The notes under the pieces: generated by a model
The model's database searches: none
Told to the model about the DNA's origin: nothing
Seen by the model: only the letters and a program-made list of their open reading frames with translations
Position numbers and translations under genes: made by a program
In this document: piece after piece, positions 7,608-14,311 of the stretch
Layout: every line of letters starts with the position of its first letter
How positions within the stretch are numbered: position 1 is the stretch's first letter
Source: an uncultured Rhodospirillales bacterium
GTDB lineage: Bacteria > Pseudomonadota > Alphaproteobacteria > Rhodospirillales > Casp-alpha2
NCBI GenBank assembly: GCA_938074585.1
Contig: CALJEW010000133.1
Coordinates: forward strand, 1 to 18,428
Reading direction: 5' to 3'
DNA: 18,428 bases

Positions 7608-8096
7608 TTAAAACGCTACAATATCAGTCTGATGCCCACATGACTTTATAAACGATAGCAGCCCCTCATTAGAGATTTGAGTTGTTGCGGTATTTTCAAG
7701 AGGGTGGAAGTTCAAATACAAACACGCCATCATTTCTTGATCCAAAACCACCCGGACTCGTATTTCAGCGTCATTAATCAGCGTAAATGGTGAAACAGAA
7801 CCCGGCGAAACCCCTAAAACATCCATCAACAAATCTGGTTTACCAAAGGATAAATGCGCAGAGCCAATCCGGGTTTTTAGATCCTTCATATTCACTTGAC
7901 GGTCTTCCAGACACACTACCAACCAAAGCTGACCCTTTTTATCTTTTAGAAATAAGTTTTTCGAATGTGCGCCAGATAAGTTGCCACGATGCGCTTTCGC
8001 GTCTTTAACCGTAAAAGCAGCGGGATGCTCGACAGTTTGCGTCTCAATACCTAGCTGATTTAAGTACTCAAATAAATTTTCTTTTGTATTTTTCAT
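7608..8096 (-). CDS. ProX/YbaK-type aminoacyl-tRNA editing deacylase
   Basis: A 162-aa stand-alone INS-superfamily (YbaK/ProX/EbsC) domain. Such proteins clear mischarged tRNAs in trans; the ProXp-ala/PrdX branch hydrolyses Ala-tRNA(Pro). Features: TVEHPAAFTVKDA near the start, AHSKNLFLKDKKGQLWLVV containing the conserved Lys, and the signature GVSPGSVSPFTLIND that favours the PrdX/ProXp-ala branch over YbaK. Start: ATG at 8096 fits family length, but the only good Shine-Dalgarno (AGGAG) directly abuts the ATG with no spacer, which is unusual; no better in-frame start exists. It lies upstream of cnoX on the same strand, 96 bp apart. No convincing terminator lies between them; a 4-bp hairpin at 7587-7599 is too weak. 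Confidence 0.9.
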   Translation of the reverse strand: MKNTKENLFEYLNQLGIETQTVEHPAAFTVKDAKAHRGNLSGAHSKNLFLKDKKGQLWLVVCLEDRQVNMKDLKTRIGSAHLSFGKPDLLMDVLGVSPGSVSPFTLINDAEIRVRVVLDQEMMACLYLNFHPLENTATTQISNEGLLSFIKSCGHQTDIVAF

Positions 8097-8188
8097 CTCC
8101 TGATACTAGACCTCTGCACTACACGGCTCAAGCAAAGCCTCATTTTTTGAGTCAAAAAGGGACGAGAAAAAAAGCTTAATAATGGGGC

Positions 8189-8216
8189 TTGCAAAGCCCT
8201 GCTCTATGCGTATGAT
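8189..8216 (+). promoter_or_regulatory. Candidate promoter of the tRNA-Gly gene
   Basis: TTGCAA (8189-8194), a 16-bp spacer and TATGAT (8211-8216) resemble a sigma-70 promoter with a good -10 and a fair -35. It would give a leader of about 75 nt before the tRNA. It overlaps a small GGGCTT-GCA-AAGCCC hairpin. Alternatives nearer to the tRNA cannot be excluded. Confidence 0.35.
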
Positions 8217-8297
8217 TTGCTCGCCTTTAGGGGAGAAGGTTATAGTCGGAAATTTAGGATACAACTTAAACTTTCAACCAATCTGCTTCTAAGCAAA

Positions 8298-8372
8298 GCG
8301 GGTGTAGCTCAGCGGTAGAGCACTTCGTTGCCAACGAAGATGTCGTGAGTTCGATCCTCATCACCCGCTCCA
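8298..8372 (+). tRNA. tRNA-Gly (anticodon GCC)
   Basis: A complete 75-nt tRNA with genome-encoded CCA. Acceptor stem GCGGGTG/CACCCGC is perfect. D-arm is GCTC-AGCGGTA-GAGC, anticodon arm is CTTCG-TTGCCAA-CGAAG with GCC at the centre of the loop, variable loop is ATGTC, and the T-arm is GTGAG-TTCGATC-CTCAT with one terminal G-T pair. The discriminator base is T, followed by CCA at 8370-8372. It reads GGC and GGT codons. A strong terminator begins three bases after the CCA, so it is a single-gene transcript. Confidence 0.97.
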
Positions 8373-8374
8373 AT

Positions 8375-8410
8375 CAAAGCCCTTAGGTGGCCCCTAAGGG
8401 CTTTGCTTTT
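8375..8410 (+). terminator. Intrinsic terminator of tRNA-Gly
   Basis: A perfect 13-bp stem (CAAAGCCCTTAGG 8375-8387; CCTAAGGGCTTTG 8393-8405) with a 5-nt loop, followed by CTTTT. It begins three bases after the tRNA 3' CCA. Its upper part is GC-rich and its base A/T-rich, a classical rho-independent terminator. Confidence 0.93.
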
Positions 8411-8435
8411 AGACTAGGGCCTCATTTGAAATACC

Positions 8436-8453
8436 AAAAAGGCTCCGGCCTTT
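8436..8453 (-). terminator. Probable terminator of the small exported-protein gene
   Basis: The hairpin AAAGGC (8438-8443), TCCG, GCCTTT (8448-8453) is followed, on the minus strand, by more T's (CCTTTTTGG). It lies 43 bp past the stop of the 8496-8753 gene. A six-base stem is modest, and the structure is partly usable in both directions. Confidence 0.5.
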
Positions 8454-8495
8454 ATCACAGCGCCAAAGCCTTCTTAAAAATATATGCGTGAACAA

Positions 8496-8753
8496 TTACT
8501 TGGTTACTTCTTCCAATAATTTTCGTGTATCACCGTCATAAGTTACGCCGCCAACGAGCGTTGCTGCGCACCAAATAGCTGCGGGTGGGAAAATTAGGAT
8601 TGCTGCGCATCCAGCTAGGCCTGACGCTTTACCTGGGTTTTCTTTAGCTGATTGAACCACATCCTCAACGATTTTTTCAGCACCATCAGCGTAGCTAGCT
8701 ACTGGTGACAATAAAATAAGGGCTGCACATAGAAAAGAAAAGAACGTCCGCAT
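8496..8753 (-). CDS. Small exported protein of unknown function
   Basis: An 85-aa protein I do not recognise. The N-terminus is a textbook signal peptide (MRTFFSFLCAALILLSPVASYA, likely cut before DGAEK). The mature part is about 63 residues: a charged helix-like stretch (KIVEDVVQSAKENPGK), then a hydrophobic, Gly/Ala-rich segment with a Cys at either end (AGCAAILIFPPAAIWCAATL), and a polar end (TYDGDTRKLLEEVTK). This suggests a periplasmic, possibly membrane-associating peptide, with the two cysteines able to form a disulfide. Start: ATG with AGGAG about seven bases upstream, a strong site. It has its own leader with a TTTACG/CGTAAA-type repeat cluster and a probable terminator, so it is likely a single-gene unit. 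No neighbour suggests a function. Confidence 0.72.
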   Translation of the reverse strand: MRTFFSFLCAALILLSPVASYADGAEKIVEDVVQSAKENPGKASGLAGCAAILIFPPAAIWCAATLVGGVTYDGDTRKLLEEVTK

Positions 8754-8768
8754 ATTTTTGCTCCTAAA

Positions 8769-8790
8769 GTTTACGTTTATTTAGTAAACG
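8769..8790 (-). promoter_or_regulatory. Nested dyad repeats upstream of the small exported-protein gene
   Basis: The 22 bp holds two overlapping perfect dyads: GTTTAC-N9-GTAAAC (8769-8774 with 8784-8789) and CGTTTA-N5-TAAACG (8774-8779 with 8785-8790). They lie 16-37 bp before the start codon, where an operator or a translational control hairpin could act. Function is unknown. Confidence 0.3.
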
Positions 8791-8833
8791 AAGTCTGTAA
8801 GATTAATTGTAATTTGTGAACCTAAAAACGCGC

Positions 8834-9577
8834 TTATGTTTCCGTGCCGCCATTTACTTGGATCATTTGGCCATTAATAAATCCACCCTTATCAGACGTA
8901 ATTAAAGAAACTGCCGCAGCAACTTCATCAGGCTTGCCCAAGCGACCAACCGGAACTCGAGCCAGCATCGATTTAATATGGTCCGCATGTTCAGAATTAT
9001 CATCTTCAGGACGGATTGGACCGGGCGATATGATGTTCGCCGTAATCCCCCGACCGCCAAACTCTTTGGCCAACGATTTAACCATCCCCCACGATCCATG
9101 CTTAGACACAGAAACCGGGGCGCGGCCGTTATAGCCATGAATTGCATTCATTCCGGCAAACGTCACAATTCGCCCCCAGCACCTATCGATCATGCCCGGC
9201 AAACACTCCCGGCTCAACCAAAAGGCTGCGTTCATATTGACATTTAAAACCCGGTGCCAGTCTTCTTCAGCCATTTCTAAAAATCCCGCATCCGGGCGAA
9301 TAGCCGCATTATGGACCAACACGTCAACACACCCGTTTAAAGCAATGGCTTGTGTTGAAATTTGTTTACAGCTTGCCGCTTCACCGACATCACCCATGGC
9401 GACAATCGCTTTAACACCCAATTTTTCAGCTTCGGCGGCAACATCTTCACATGCGGCCCGGTCGCTTGATCCATTTATAACGACATCAAAACCATCGGCC
9501 GCTAAAGCCAAAGCAACTGCCCGCCCAATATTTCGGCCCGATCCCGTGATCAATACCGTTCTTGTATTTTGTGCCAT
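8834..9577 (-). CDS. SDR-fold oxidoreductase-like protein lacking classical Ser/Tyr
   Basis: A 247-aa short-chain dehydrogenase/reductase-fold protein. The cofactor motif TGSGRNIG (residues 11-18), DVLVHNAA (85-92), NVNMNA (112-117), the ISPGPIRP region and the C-terminal NGQMIQVNGG are all SDR hallmarks. The active site is not classical: in the stretch IVTFAGMNAIHGYNGRAPVSVSK the Lys is kept (Lys159), but the Tyr four residues before it is Val155 and the expected Ser is Gly142. It may be a non-classical subfamily, using Tyr149 or another residue, or not a reductase. Start: ATG at 9577 with GAAAGG eight bases upstream; the frame is open further upstream (to 9622) but that would overlap the preceding gene and has no Shine-Dalgarno. 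Last gene of a three-gene operon with the ABM-like and 2OG-oxygenase genes. Confidence 0.85.
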   Translation of the reverse strand: MAQNTRTVLITGSGRNIGRAVALALAADGFDVVINGSSDRAACEDVAAEAEKLGVKAIVAMGDVGEAASCKQISTQAIALNGCVDVLVHNAAIRPDAGFLEMAEEDWHRVLNVNMNAAFWLSRECLPGMIDRCWGRIVTFAGMNAIHGYNGRAPVSVSKHGSWGMVKSLAKEFGGRGITANIISPGPIRPEDDNSEHADHIKSMLARVPVGRLGKPDEVAAAVSLITSDKGGFINGQMIQVNGGTET

Positions 9578-9590
9578 TTCAAGCCTTTCT

Positions 9591-9878
9591 TTATTCGTTA
9601 TCAACCAATATTGGCGCCTCAAAATACGTCAGTTCAGCAACCGACCCATAGCGCCCACCGACATGATCTAACCAATCTTGTGTATGGACAGCTTCGGCTG
9701 AGGTTTTATCTTTCCACACATAAAAACCACCAACCTTATCGATACCGTCGTACAAATAATACTTCCGAAGCAATCCGGCAGCGCCTTTATAATTAGGGGC
9801 ACTGGCTTCAAAGGCAGCCATCACTTCATCGCGTGGTTGAGGAGTTGGTAATTTAATTTGCACAAAAGCTGTAATCAT
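9591..9878 (-). CDS. Small dimeric alpha/beta-barrel (ABM/YdhR-like) protein
   Basis: A 95-aa protein with the ferredoxin-like alpha/beta-barrel pattern of the antibiotic-biosynthesis-monooxygenase/YdhR-like family: a first strand MITAFVQIKL, a helix DEVMAAFEASAPNYKGAAGL, strand RKYYLYD, strand GGFYVWKDKTSAEAVHT, and a last strand AELTYFEAP. The pattern GLLRKYYLYDG...GGFYVWKDK is typical of the YdhR-type branch. Such proteins are often small monooxygenases or ligand-binding subunits; the substrate is unknown. Start: ATG at 9878. A TTG at 9905 extends it by nine residues outside the domain; neither start has a strong Shine-Dalgarno. It sits between the 2OG-oxygenase gene (50 bp upstream) and the SDR gene (start 13 bp after its stop), so they are very likely cotranscribed. 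Confidence 0.78.
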   Translation of the reverse strand: MITAFVQIKLPTPQPRDEVMAAFEASAPNYKGAAGLLRKYYLYDGIDKVGGFYVWKDKTSAEAVHTQDWLDHVGGRYGSVAELTYFEAPILVDNE

Positions 9879-9927
9879 TTTGTTGTCTTTGTTCGTCCAG
9901 TTCAAAATAAAAGTTAGCGTCTAGACC

Positions 9928-10704
9928 CTAACCCAATCGGCCAAAAAATGTCTGGCGGGCCGATACAGAAAGAGCAATCCCCGGCTCCGTATTGTACGCC
10001 AAAACAACTAGAATTCGGTTCCCACCTTCAACGGGGGCAACCCGATGAATAGCATCGCGGCCCCGGAATAAAACCAAAGCGCCAGGTTTCAGATTCAAAG
10101 TCTCGACCGGTATTTTACCATCCAACACCGCCCTAACACCATCAAAATTCATTTCACCTTTTTCTGAATTACGCATCTCGTTCACATATTCAAACTGACC
10201 ACCCTTTTCCGGTGCCTTAATCATCAGGGTGATTGCGAACGATGAATTATCAAAATGCCAACCCAGTTCTTGACCCGGTTTGGCGTAGTGTAAATTGATC
10301 GACGACAACCGATCTGCATATTCATATAGCGCTTGCTCTCCCAGAATAGTGCACAAAAAGAATTTGAAATCTTCAGAGTTATACAATTGGCGAAGTGGCG
10401 ATTGCGCGGGGATAATATCATCGCAAATACAGCCTTTTGATGAAATCACTTTCCGATTGCGCGGGTGGTCAGAAGCGAAAGACGGGTCTGCTTCCGTCAA
10501 ATAAACATTATGTCTCTGTGTACAAAAATACGCTTTGTCGAACCCGTCTAGGGCTTCTTGATATATGGTGGCAATGGCAGGGGCCCGTAAAAATTCACGT
10601 AAAATCAACACACCCGCTTGATCTAACGTGTCTTTGCATTTAGCCTTAAATTCCTGATCTAAAACAGGGTGTTTTTCTGTATCAATAATTTGTTGTACTT
10701 CCAT
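9928..10704 (-). CDS. 2-oxoglutarate/Fe(II)-dependent oxygenase (HalD/ArpA-like family)
   Basis: A 258-aa non-heme iron oxygenase. The jelly-roll core carries the facial triad and 2OG anchor in order: His150-Phe-Asp152 (in GWHFDNSSFAITLMI), His220 (DAIHRVAPVEGG) and Arg230 (NRILVVLAY). The overall layout, with NLHYAKPGQELGWHFD, EKGGQFEYV and LKPGALVLFRGRDAIHRV, resembles the HalD/BesD/ArpA-like family, whose members act on free amino acids or similar small molecules. The halogenating members replace the Asp of HxD with Gly; here the Asp is kept, which predicts hydroxylation or desaturation rather than chlorination. Substrate unknown. It heads the operon with the ABM-like and SDR-fold genes. 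A palindrome lies 35 bp upstream. No strong Shine-Dalgarno is visible at the ATG. Confidence 0.86.
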   Translation of the reverse strand: MEVQQIIDTEKHPVLDQEFKAKCKDTLDQAGVLILREFLRAPAIATIYQEALDGFDKAYFCTQRHNVYLTEADPSFASDHPRNRKVISSKGCICDDIIPAQSPLRQLYNSEDFKFFLCTILGEQALYEYADRLSSINLHYAKPGQELGWHFDNSSFAITLMIKAPEKGGQFEYVNEMRNSEKGEMNFDGVRAVLDGKIPVETLNLKPGALVLFRGRDAIHRVAPVEGGNRILVVLAYNTEPGIALSVSARQTFFGRLG

Positions 10705-10738
10705 TTAGCCCACGCCATTTATATCCACATCAAATTTA

Positions 10739-10755
10739 TAGGTATATAGTACCTA
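10739..10755 (-). promoter_or_regulatory. Palindrome upstream of the 2OG-oxygenase operon
   Basis: TAGGTA-TATAG-TACCTA is a perfect 6-bp-arm dyad centred 43 bp before the first gene of the operon. The position and size suit a dimeric repressor site overlapping a promoter whose -10 could be the adjacent TATAAA-like sequence. No regulator gene is adjacent. Confidence 0.4.
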
Positions 10756-10931
10756 AATTTTTTAGCATTCCAAGCATCCTTATTTTAACAGCAATGTTCT
10801 CAGATAAAGAACAACCTCATCTAAATCATCCGCTTTTATATTGGCATAATACAGACAACCCATGGGGCGTTATTGGCCATCCGTCTGAACGTATGCTCGT
10901 CATAATCATTTTTTTAATTGCCGCATCAAAT

Positions 10932-11198
10932 TTATTTACAACATCCAGCCCTTATTTCACCATCGGTGAATGGCACTAAGTGTAATGCCCCGCAATATTG
11001 GCTATCAGACAATAGATCCATCAGCGCGCTGACCTTCACGGATGACTTAAATAATTTTATTTCGGTCCAATTGGCGATGAAAACAAGGTTCACTTCCATT
11101 GGAGCCATGCCCGCCAATTCCATAAGATTGATTTGTAAAGCGTACCATAAAATTTCGCCAGATCTCAGATAAAACCTTATGCAAAAAAACGAGCAACC
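10932..11198 (-). pseudogene. Possible gene remnant in the 10705-11209 intergenic gap
   Basis: The 505-bp gap between the 2OG-oxygenase gene and the ABC permease gene has one minus-strand frame that reads like protein for about 75-89 codons: SGEILWYALQINLMEL, MAPMEVNLVFIANWTEIKLF, then ALHLVPFTDGEIRAGCCK and a stop at 10932. It is bounded upstream by an in-frame TGA and has no ribosome site or early ATG (the first is at 11123). Composition looks coding, but I do not recognise the family. It may be the tail of a decayed gene or a small gene starting at 11123. The remainder of the gap shows nothing else beyond the palindrome at 10739-10755. Confidence 0.3.
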
Positions 11199-11209
11199 CC
11201 CAAATCAAT

Positions 11210-11971
11210 TCAACTTTTAACTCGGTACCCGGTTTTAAAGATCCACCAAACGGTTGCCACACATAACCCCAAAAACAAAAGAACCATGGCAAGGCTCAAG
11301 CCCACACCGACATCATTAATTTCATAAAAACTCCAACGAAATCCACTGATCAAATATAGTACAGGATTAAACAGCGTTATCTTTTGCCAAATCGGTGGCA
11401 ACATATCGATTGAATAAAAACTGCCACCTAAAAATACCAACGGCGTCACAATCAACAAAGGTACGATCTGTAACTTTTCAAAATTATCGGCCCAAATGCC
11501 AATAATAAATCCAAGTAAGCTGAAAGAGACAGCTGTCAAAAACAAAAACAAAAACATCCAAAAGGGATGAGCAATTTGCAAAGGTACAAACAATCCGGCA
11601 GTCGCTAAAATGATTAAGCCTAAAATAATTGACTTGGTTGCGGCAGCACCAACGTAACCTAAAATAATTTCAAAAGATGAAATGGGGGCCGACATCAGCT
11701 CGTAGACTGTACCGGTGAATTTTGGAAAAAAAATACTGAACGATGCGTTTGACACACTGTTCATTAAAATCGAAAGCATGATCAGGCCCGGTACGATAAA
11801 CGAGCCATAACTAATACCGCCAATTTCAGAGATACGAGATCCAATCGCCGCACCAAAAACAACGAAATACAACGATGTAGAAATAACAGGTGAGACAATA
11901 CTTTGAAATAACGTGCGCCGTGTGCGCGCCATCTCGAATAGAAAAATCGCTTTTACTGCATATAAATTCAT
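11210..11971 (-). CDS. ABC-2 type transporter permease
   Basis: A 253-aa inner-membrane permease of the ABC-2 family (YadH/NodJ-like). It has about six membrane helices and the family patterns GSFIVPGLIMLSILMNS, KFTGTVYELMSAPISSFEII and LVFLGGSFYSIDMLPPIWQK, followed by NPVLYLISGFRW, which is the conserved ABC-2 signature. With the ATPase gene just upstream (start and stop overlap by four bases, ATGA), it should form an exporter; the substrate is unknown, as related systems export drugs, lipo-oligosaccharides or polysaccharides. No outer-membrane or periplasmic partner is present nearby. Confidence 0.93.
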   Translation of the reverse strand: MNLYAVKAIFLFEMARTRRTLFQSIVSPVISTSLYFVVFGAAIGSRISEIGGISYGSFIVPGLIMLSILMNSVSNASFSIFFPKFTGTVYELMSAPISSFEIILGYVGAAATKSIILGLIILATAGLFVPLQIAHPFWMFLFLFLTAVSFSLLGFIIGIWADNFEKLQIVPLLIVTPLVFLGGSFYSIDMLPPIWQKITLFNPVLYLISGFRWSFYEINDVGVGLSLAMVLLFLGLCVATVWWIFKTGYRVKS

Positions 11972-12894
11972 GAGGCATCGCTAACAAGGTTTATAAAAAT
12001 ATCTTCAAGAGAGCTTTGCGTTGTGTTCAAGTCATTGAATGAAATGCCTGCGCTCTGAAGGGCGGAAAGGAGAGTTGTTATGCCTGTGCGTTCGGCTTGC
12101 GTATCATACGTATAAGTAAGTTGCGTACCATCATCAGATAAATCCAAACCAAATTTATCAAGGGTTGGGGGGATCGAATTTACAGATTCAGTCAAATCTA
12201 AAATCATTTGCTTTTTTCCAAGTTTACTCATCAGTTCTGATTTGTTGTCGATCAAAATGATTTCACCATTATGAATAACACCAACACGGTCGGCTATCGC
12301 TTCCGCTTCTTCTATGTAATGTGTAGTCAAAATAATGGTGACGCCCTTTTCTTGCAAAACCCGAACCACGTTCCACATGTCTTTGCGTAATTCCACATCA
12401 ACACCGGCCGTCGGCTCGTCCAGAAATAGAATACTTGGCTCATGCGATAGGGCTTTAGCAATCAAAACCCGACGCTTCATGCCACCCGAAAGTGCCATAA
12501 TCATGCTGTCTTTTTTATCCCACAATGACAAATCTTTGAGGACTTTTTCTATATAGGCGGGGTTTGCCGGTTTGCCAAAGAGGCCACGGCTAAAGGTTAC
12601 TGTTGCCCATACCGTCTCAAACGCATCGGTGGTTAATTCCTGGGGGACCAAGCCGATTAAACTTCGGGTCTTGCGGTAGTCTTTAATAATATCAAACCCA
12701 TCAACCGTAACGGTACCACCACTTGGGTTTGCGATACCACAAATCGTACTGATCAGCGTTGTTTTTCCTGCCCCGTTGGGTCCCAACAATGCTAAAATTT
12801 CACCTCGGCGAATATTTAGGTTTACGCCCTTTAAGGCTTCGAACCCTGATGCATAGGTCTTTGATAAATTAGTGACTTCAATTAAATTTTTCAT
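11968..12894 (-). CDS. ABC transporter ATP-binding protein (ABC-2 exporter)
   Basis: A 308-aa ATPase subunit. Walker A is GPNGAGKTT (residues 38-46), the Q-loop is VPQE (83-86), the signature is LSGGMKRR (135-142), Walker B is ILFLDEP (155-161) and the switch His is in LTTHYIEEAEAIADRVG. The remaining ~80 residues form the regulatory C-terminal extension typical of YadG/NodI/CcmA-type ATPases, ending in the common SSLEDIFINL motif. The stop overlaps the permease start by four bases, so they are translationally coupled. Start: ATG with a weak Shine-Dalgarno. The gene diverges from the aminotransferase gene, and the 142-bp gap should hold both promoters. Confidence 0.95.
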   Translation of the reverse strand: MKNLIEVTNLSKTYASGFEALKGVNLNIRRGEILALLGPNGAGKTTLISTICGIANPSGGTVTVDGFDIIKDYRKTRSLIGLVPQELTTDAFETVWATVTFSRGLFGKPANPAYIEKVLKDLSLWDKKDSMIMALSGGMKRRVLIAKALSHEPSILFLDEPTAGVDVELRKDMWNVVRVLQEKGVTIILTTHYIEEAEAIADRVGVIHNGEIILIDNKSELMSKLGKKQMILDLTESVNSIPPTLDKFGLDLSDDGTQLTYTYDTQAERTGITTLLSALQSAGISFNDLNTTQSSLEDIFINLVSDAS

Positions 12895-13036
12895 ATCCCG
12901 ACTATATACACTTTTTCGGTTACGTCAGCGCTTTTTGCAGGCTCCGCTCTACTTGCTGAAATGTACATTGACGAACCCTGCATCTCAGGTCAAAAAGGCT
13001 TTGACTTTGATCCCAAGCCATAATGGAGCCAAACCT

Positions 13037-14197
13037 GTGAAACCACAATTCCCCGCTAATTTTGAAGACCTAGAACGCAGCGGAATTGGCATAATTGCGG
13101 TCCAAGGGTTCGGCATGGAAGGCTTGTATCCCTTGTGGTTTGGTGAAGGCAGCGAAACAACACCAAAAGTTATTCGCGATGCCTGCATTGAAGCGTTGGA
13201 TCAGGGAGAAACATTTTATAACATTCCGCGCGGCCGGGCCGAATTGCGCAACGCCTTAAAAGTCTATCACGATACCTTATATAGTATCGATTTACACCCT
13301 GACCGCATTCACGTGCCCGGTTCCACCATGCTAACCGTCATGATCGCAGCTCACATGGTCCTTCGCCCCGGTGATCACGCGGTTATCGTCACGCCGCATT
13401 GGCCCAACGTTGAAATGGCCATGAAATGGGCCGGGGCTGAAGTGAGCCATTTCCGTCAAAATTCAGGCAATGGTAAATGGGCATTAAATTTGGACGGTTT
13501 GATGGCAGCGTGTACGCCTGACACCAAAATGATTTATTTAAACAGCCCGTGCAATCCAACTGGATATGTCATGGAACGGTCTGACCAAGAACGATTAATG
13601 GACTTTTGTCGGTCTCGTGGCATCGTTTTGTTGGCCGATGAAGTCTATCACCGCACGGTTTATGACCGCAATTATGCGCCTTCGTTCCTAGAGTTTGCTG
13701 GCGATGATGATCCCTTGATTGTTGTGAACGGCTTTTCCAAAGGGTGGGCCATGACTGGCTGGCGCTTAGGCTGGATGGTCACGCCCAAAGCTTATGAAGA
13801 ACAAATGGCGGTGTTGTCTGAAATATACAACACAGGCGCGCCCAGCTTTATTCAATTGGGGGCCATCGCAGCGCTCGAAAAGGGTGAAACCGCGCTTGAT
13901 GGATTGCGCCAAAGTTATAAAGAAAGCTTGATCGTCGCCAACGAAATTCTGGGTGGTCACCCGCGCATCGAACATACCGCCCCAGAAGGCGCCTTTTACG
14001 CTTTTCCGCGTATTAAAGGCATAGATGACGGATTAAAATTTGCTGAAGGGTTGTTGTTTGATGCCAAGGTTGGCGTTGCTCCAGGATACACCTTTGGCCC
14101 CGAAAACGAAACCCATATACGGCTGTGTTTTGCCATGAAGGCAGACCGATTAGAAGAAGCCTTGCACGCCTTTACTGGATATTTAGACCAAATATAA
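13037..14197 (+). CDS. PLP-dependent class I/II aminotransferase
   Basis: A 386-aa fold-type I aminotransferase. Conserved parts: NIPRGRAELRNAL near the N-terminus, the cofactor-site PCNPTGYV, ADEVYHRTVYD with the Asp that contacts the pyridine nitrogen, the Schiff-base Lys235 in NGFSKGWAMTGWRLGW, and the carboxylate-binding Arg in HIRLCFAM. It most resembles aspartate/aromatic/branched-substrate aminotransferases; specificity is not decidable. Start: the frame is open to 12872, but that would run over the divergent ABC ATPase start. I prefer GTG at 13037: GGAG lies nine bases upstream and family length fits. A TTG at 13004 or so is an alternative. A weak GTGTT-AAAA-AACAC hairpin (14201-14214) follows the stop and could act as a poor terminator. 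Confidence 0.93.
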   Translation: MKPQFPANFEDLERSGIGIIAVQGFGMEGLYPLWFGEGSETTPKVIRDACIEALDQGETFYNIPRGRAELRNALKVYHDTLYSIDLHPDRIHVPGSTMLTVMIAAHMVLRPGDHAVIVTPHWPNVEMAMKWAGAEVSHFRQNSGNGKWALNLDGLMAACTPDTKMIYLNSPCNPTGYVMERSDQERLMDFCRSRGIVLLADEVYHRTVYDRNYAPSFLEFAGDDDPLIVVNGFSKGWAMTGWRLGWMVTPKAYEEQMAVLSEIYNTGAPSFIQLGAIAALEKGETALDGLRQSYKESLIVANEILGGHPRIEHTAPEGAFYAFPRIKGIDDGLKFAEGLLFDAKVGVAPGYTFGPENETHIRLCFAMKADRLEEALHAFTGYLDQI

Positions 14198-14311
14198 ATC
14201 GTGTTAAAAAACACTATTTCATATTAGATTGTTATGGACCCTTTGGTTTTGTACAAGTTTTGGCTAGCGTCCTCATTACAGTACACACGTCTTGATTGAT
14301 CATGCATTGAG

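Noticed and set aside
9578..9622. Longer start of the SDR gene
   Set aside because: It overlaps the upstream ABM-like gene and lacks a Shine-Dalgarno, whereas the ATG at 9577 has GAAAGG eight bases away.
9192..9671. A 159-codon plus-strand open frame over the SDR gene
   Set aside because: It lies antisense to the SDR and ABM-like genes, is Ser/Ala/Thr rich and shows no recognisable domain or ribosome site.
12872..13036. N-terminal extension of the aminotransferase frame
   Set aside because: It would overlap the start of the divergent ABC ATPase gene, has no family match, and a GTG with a good ribosome site at 13037 fits family length.
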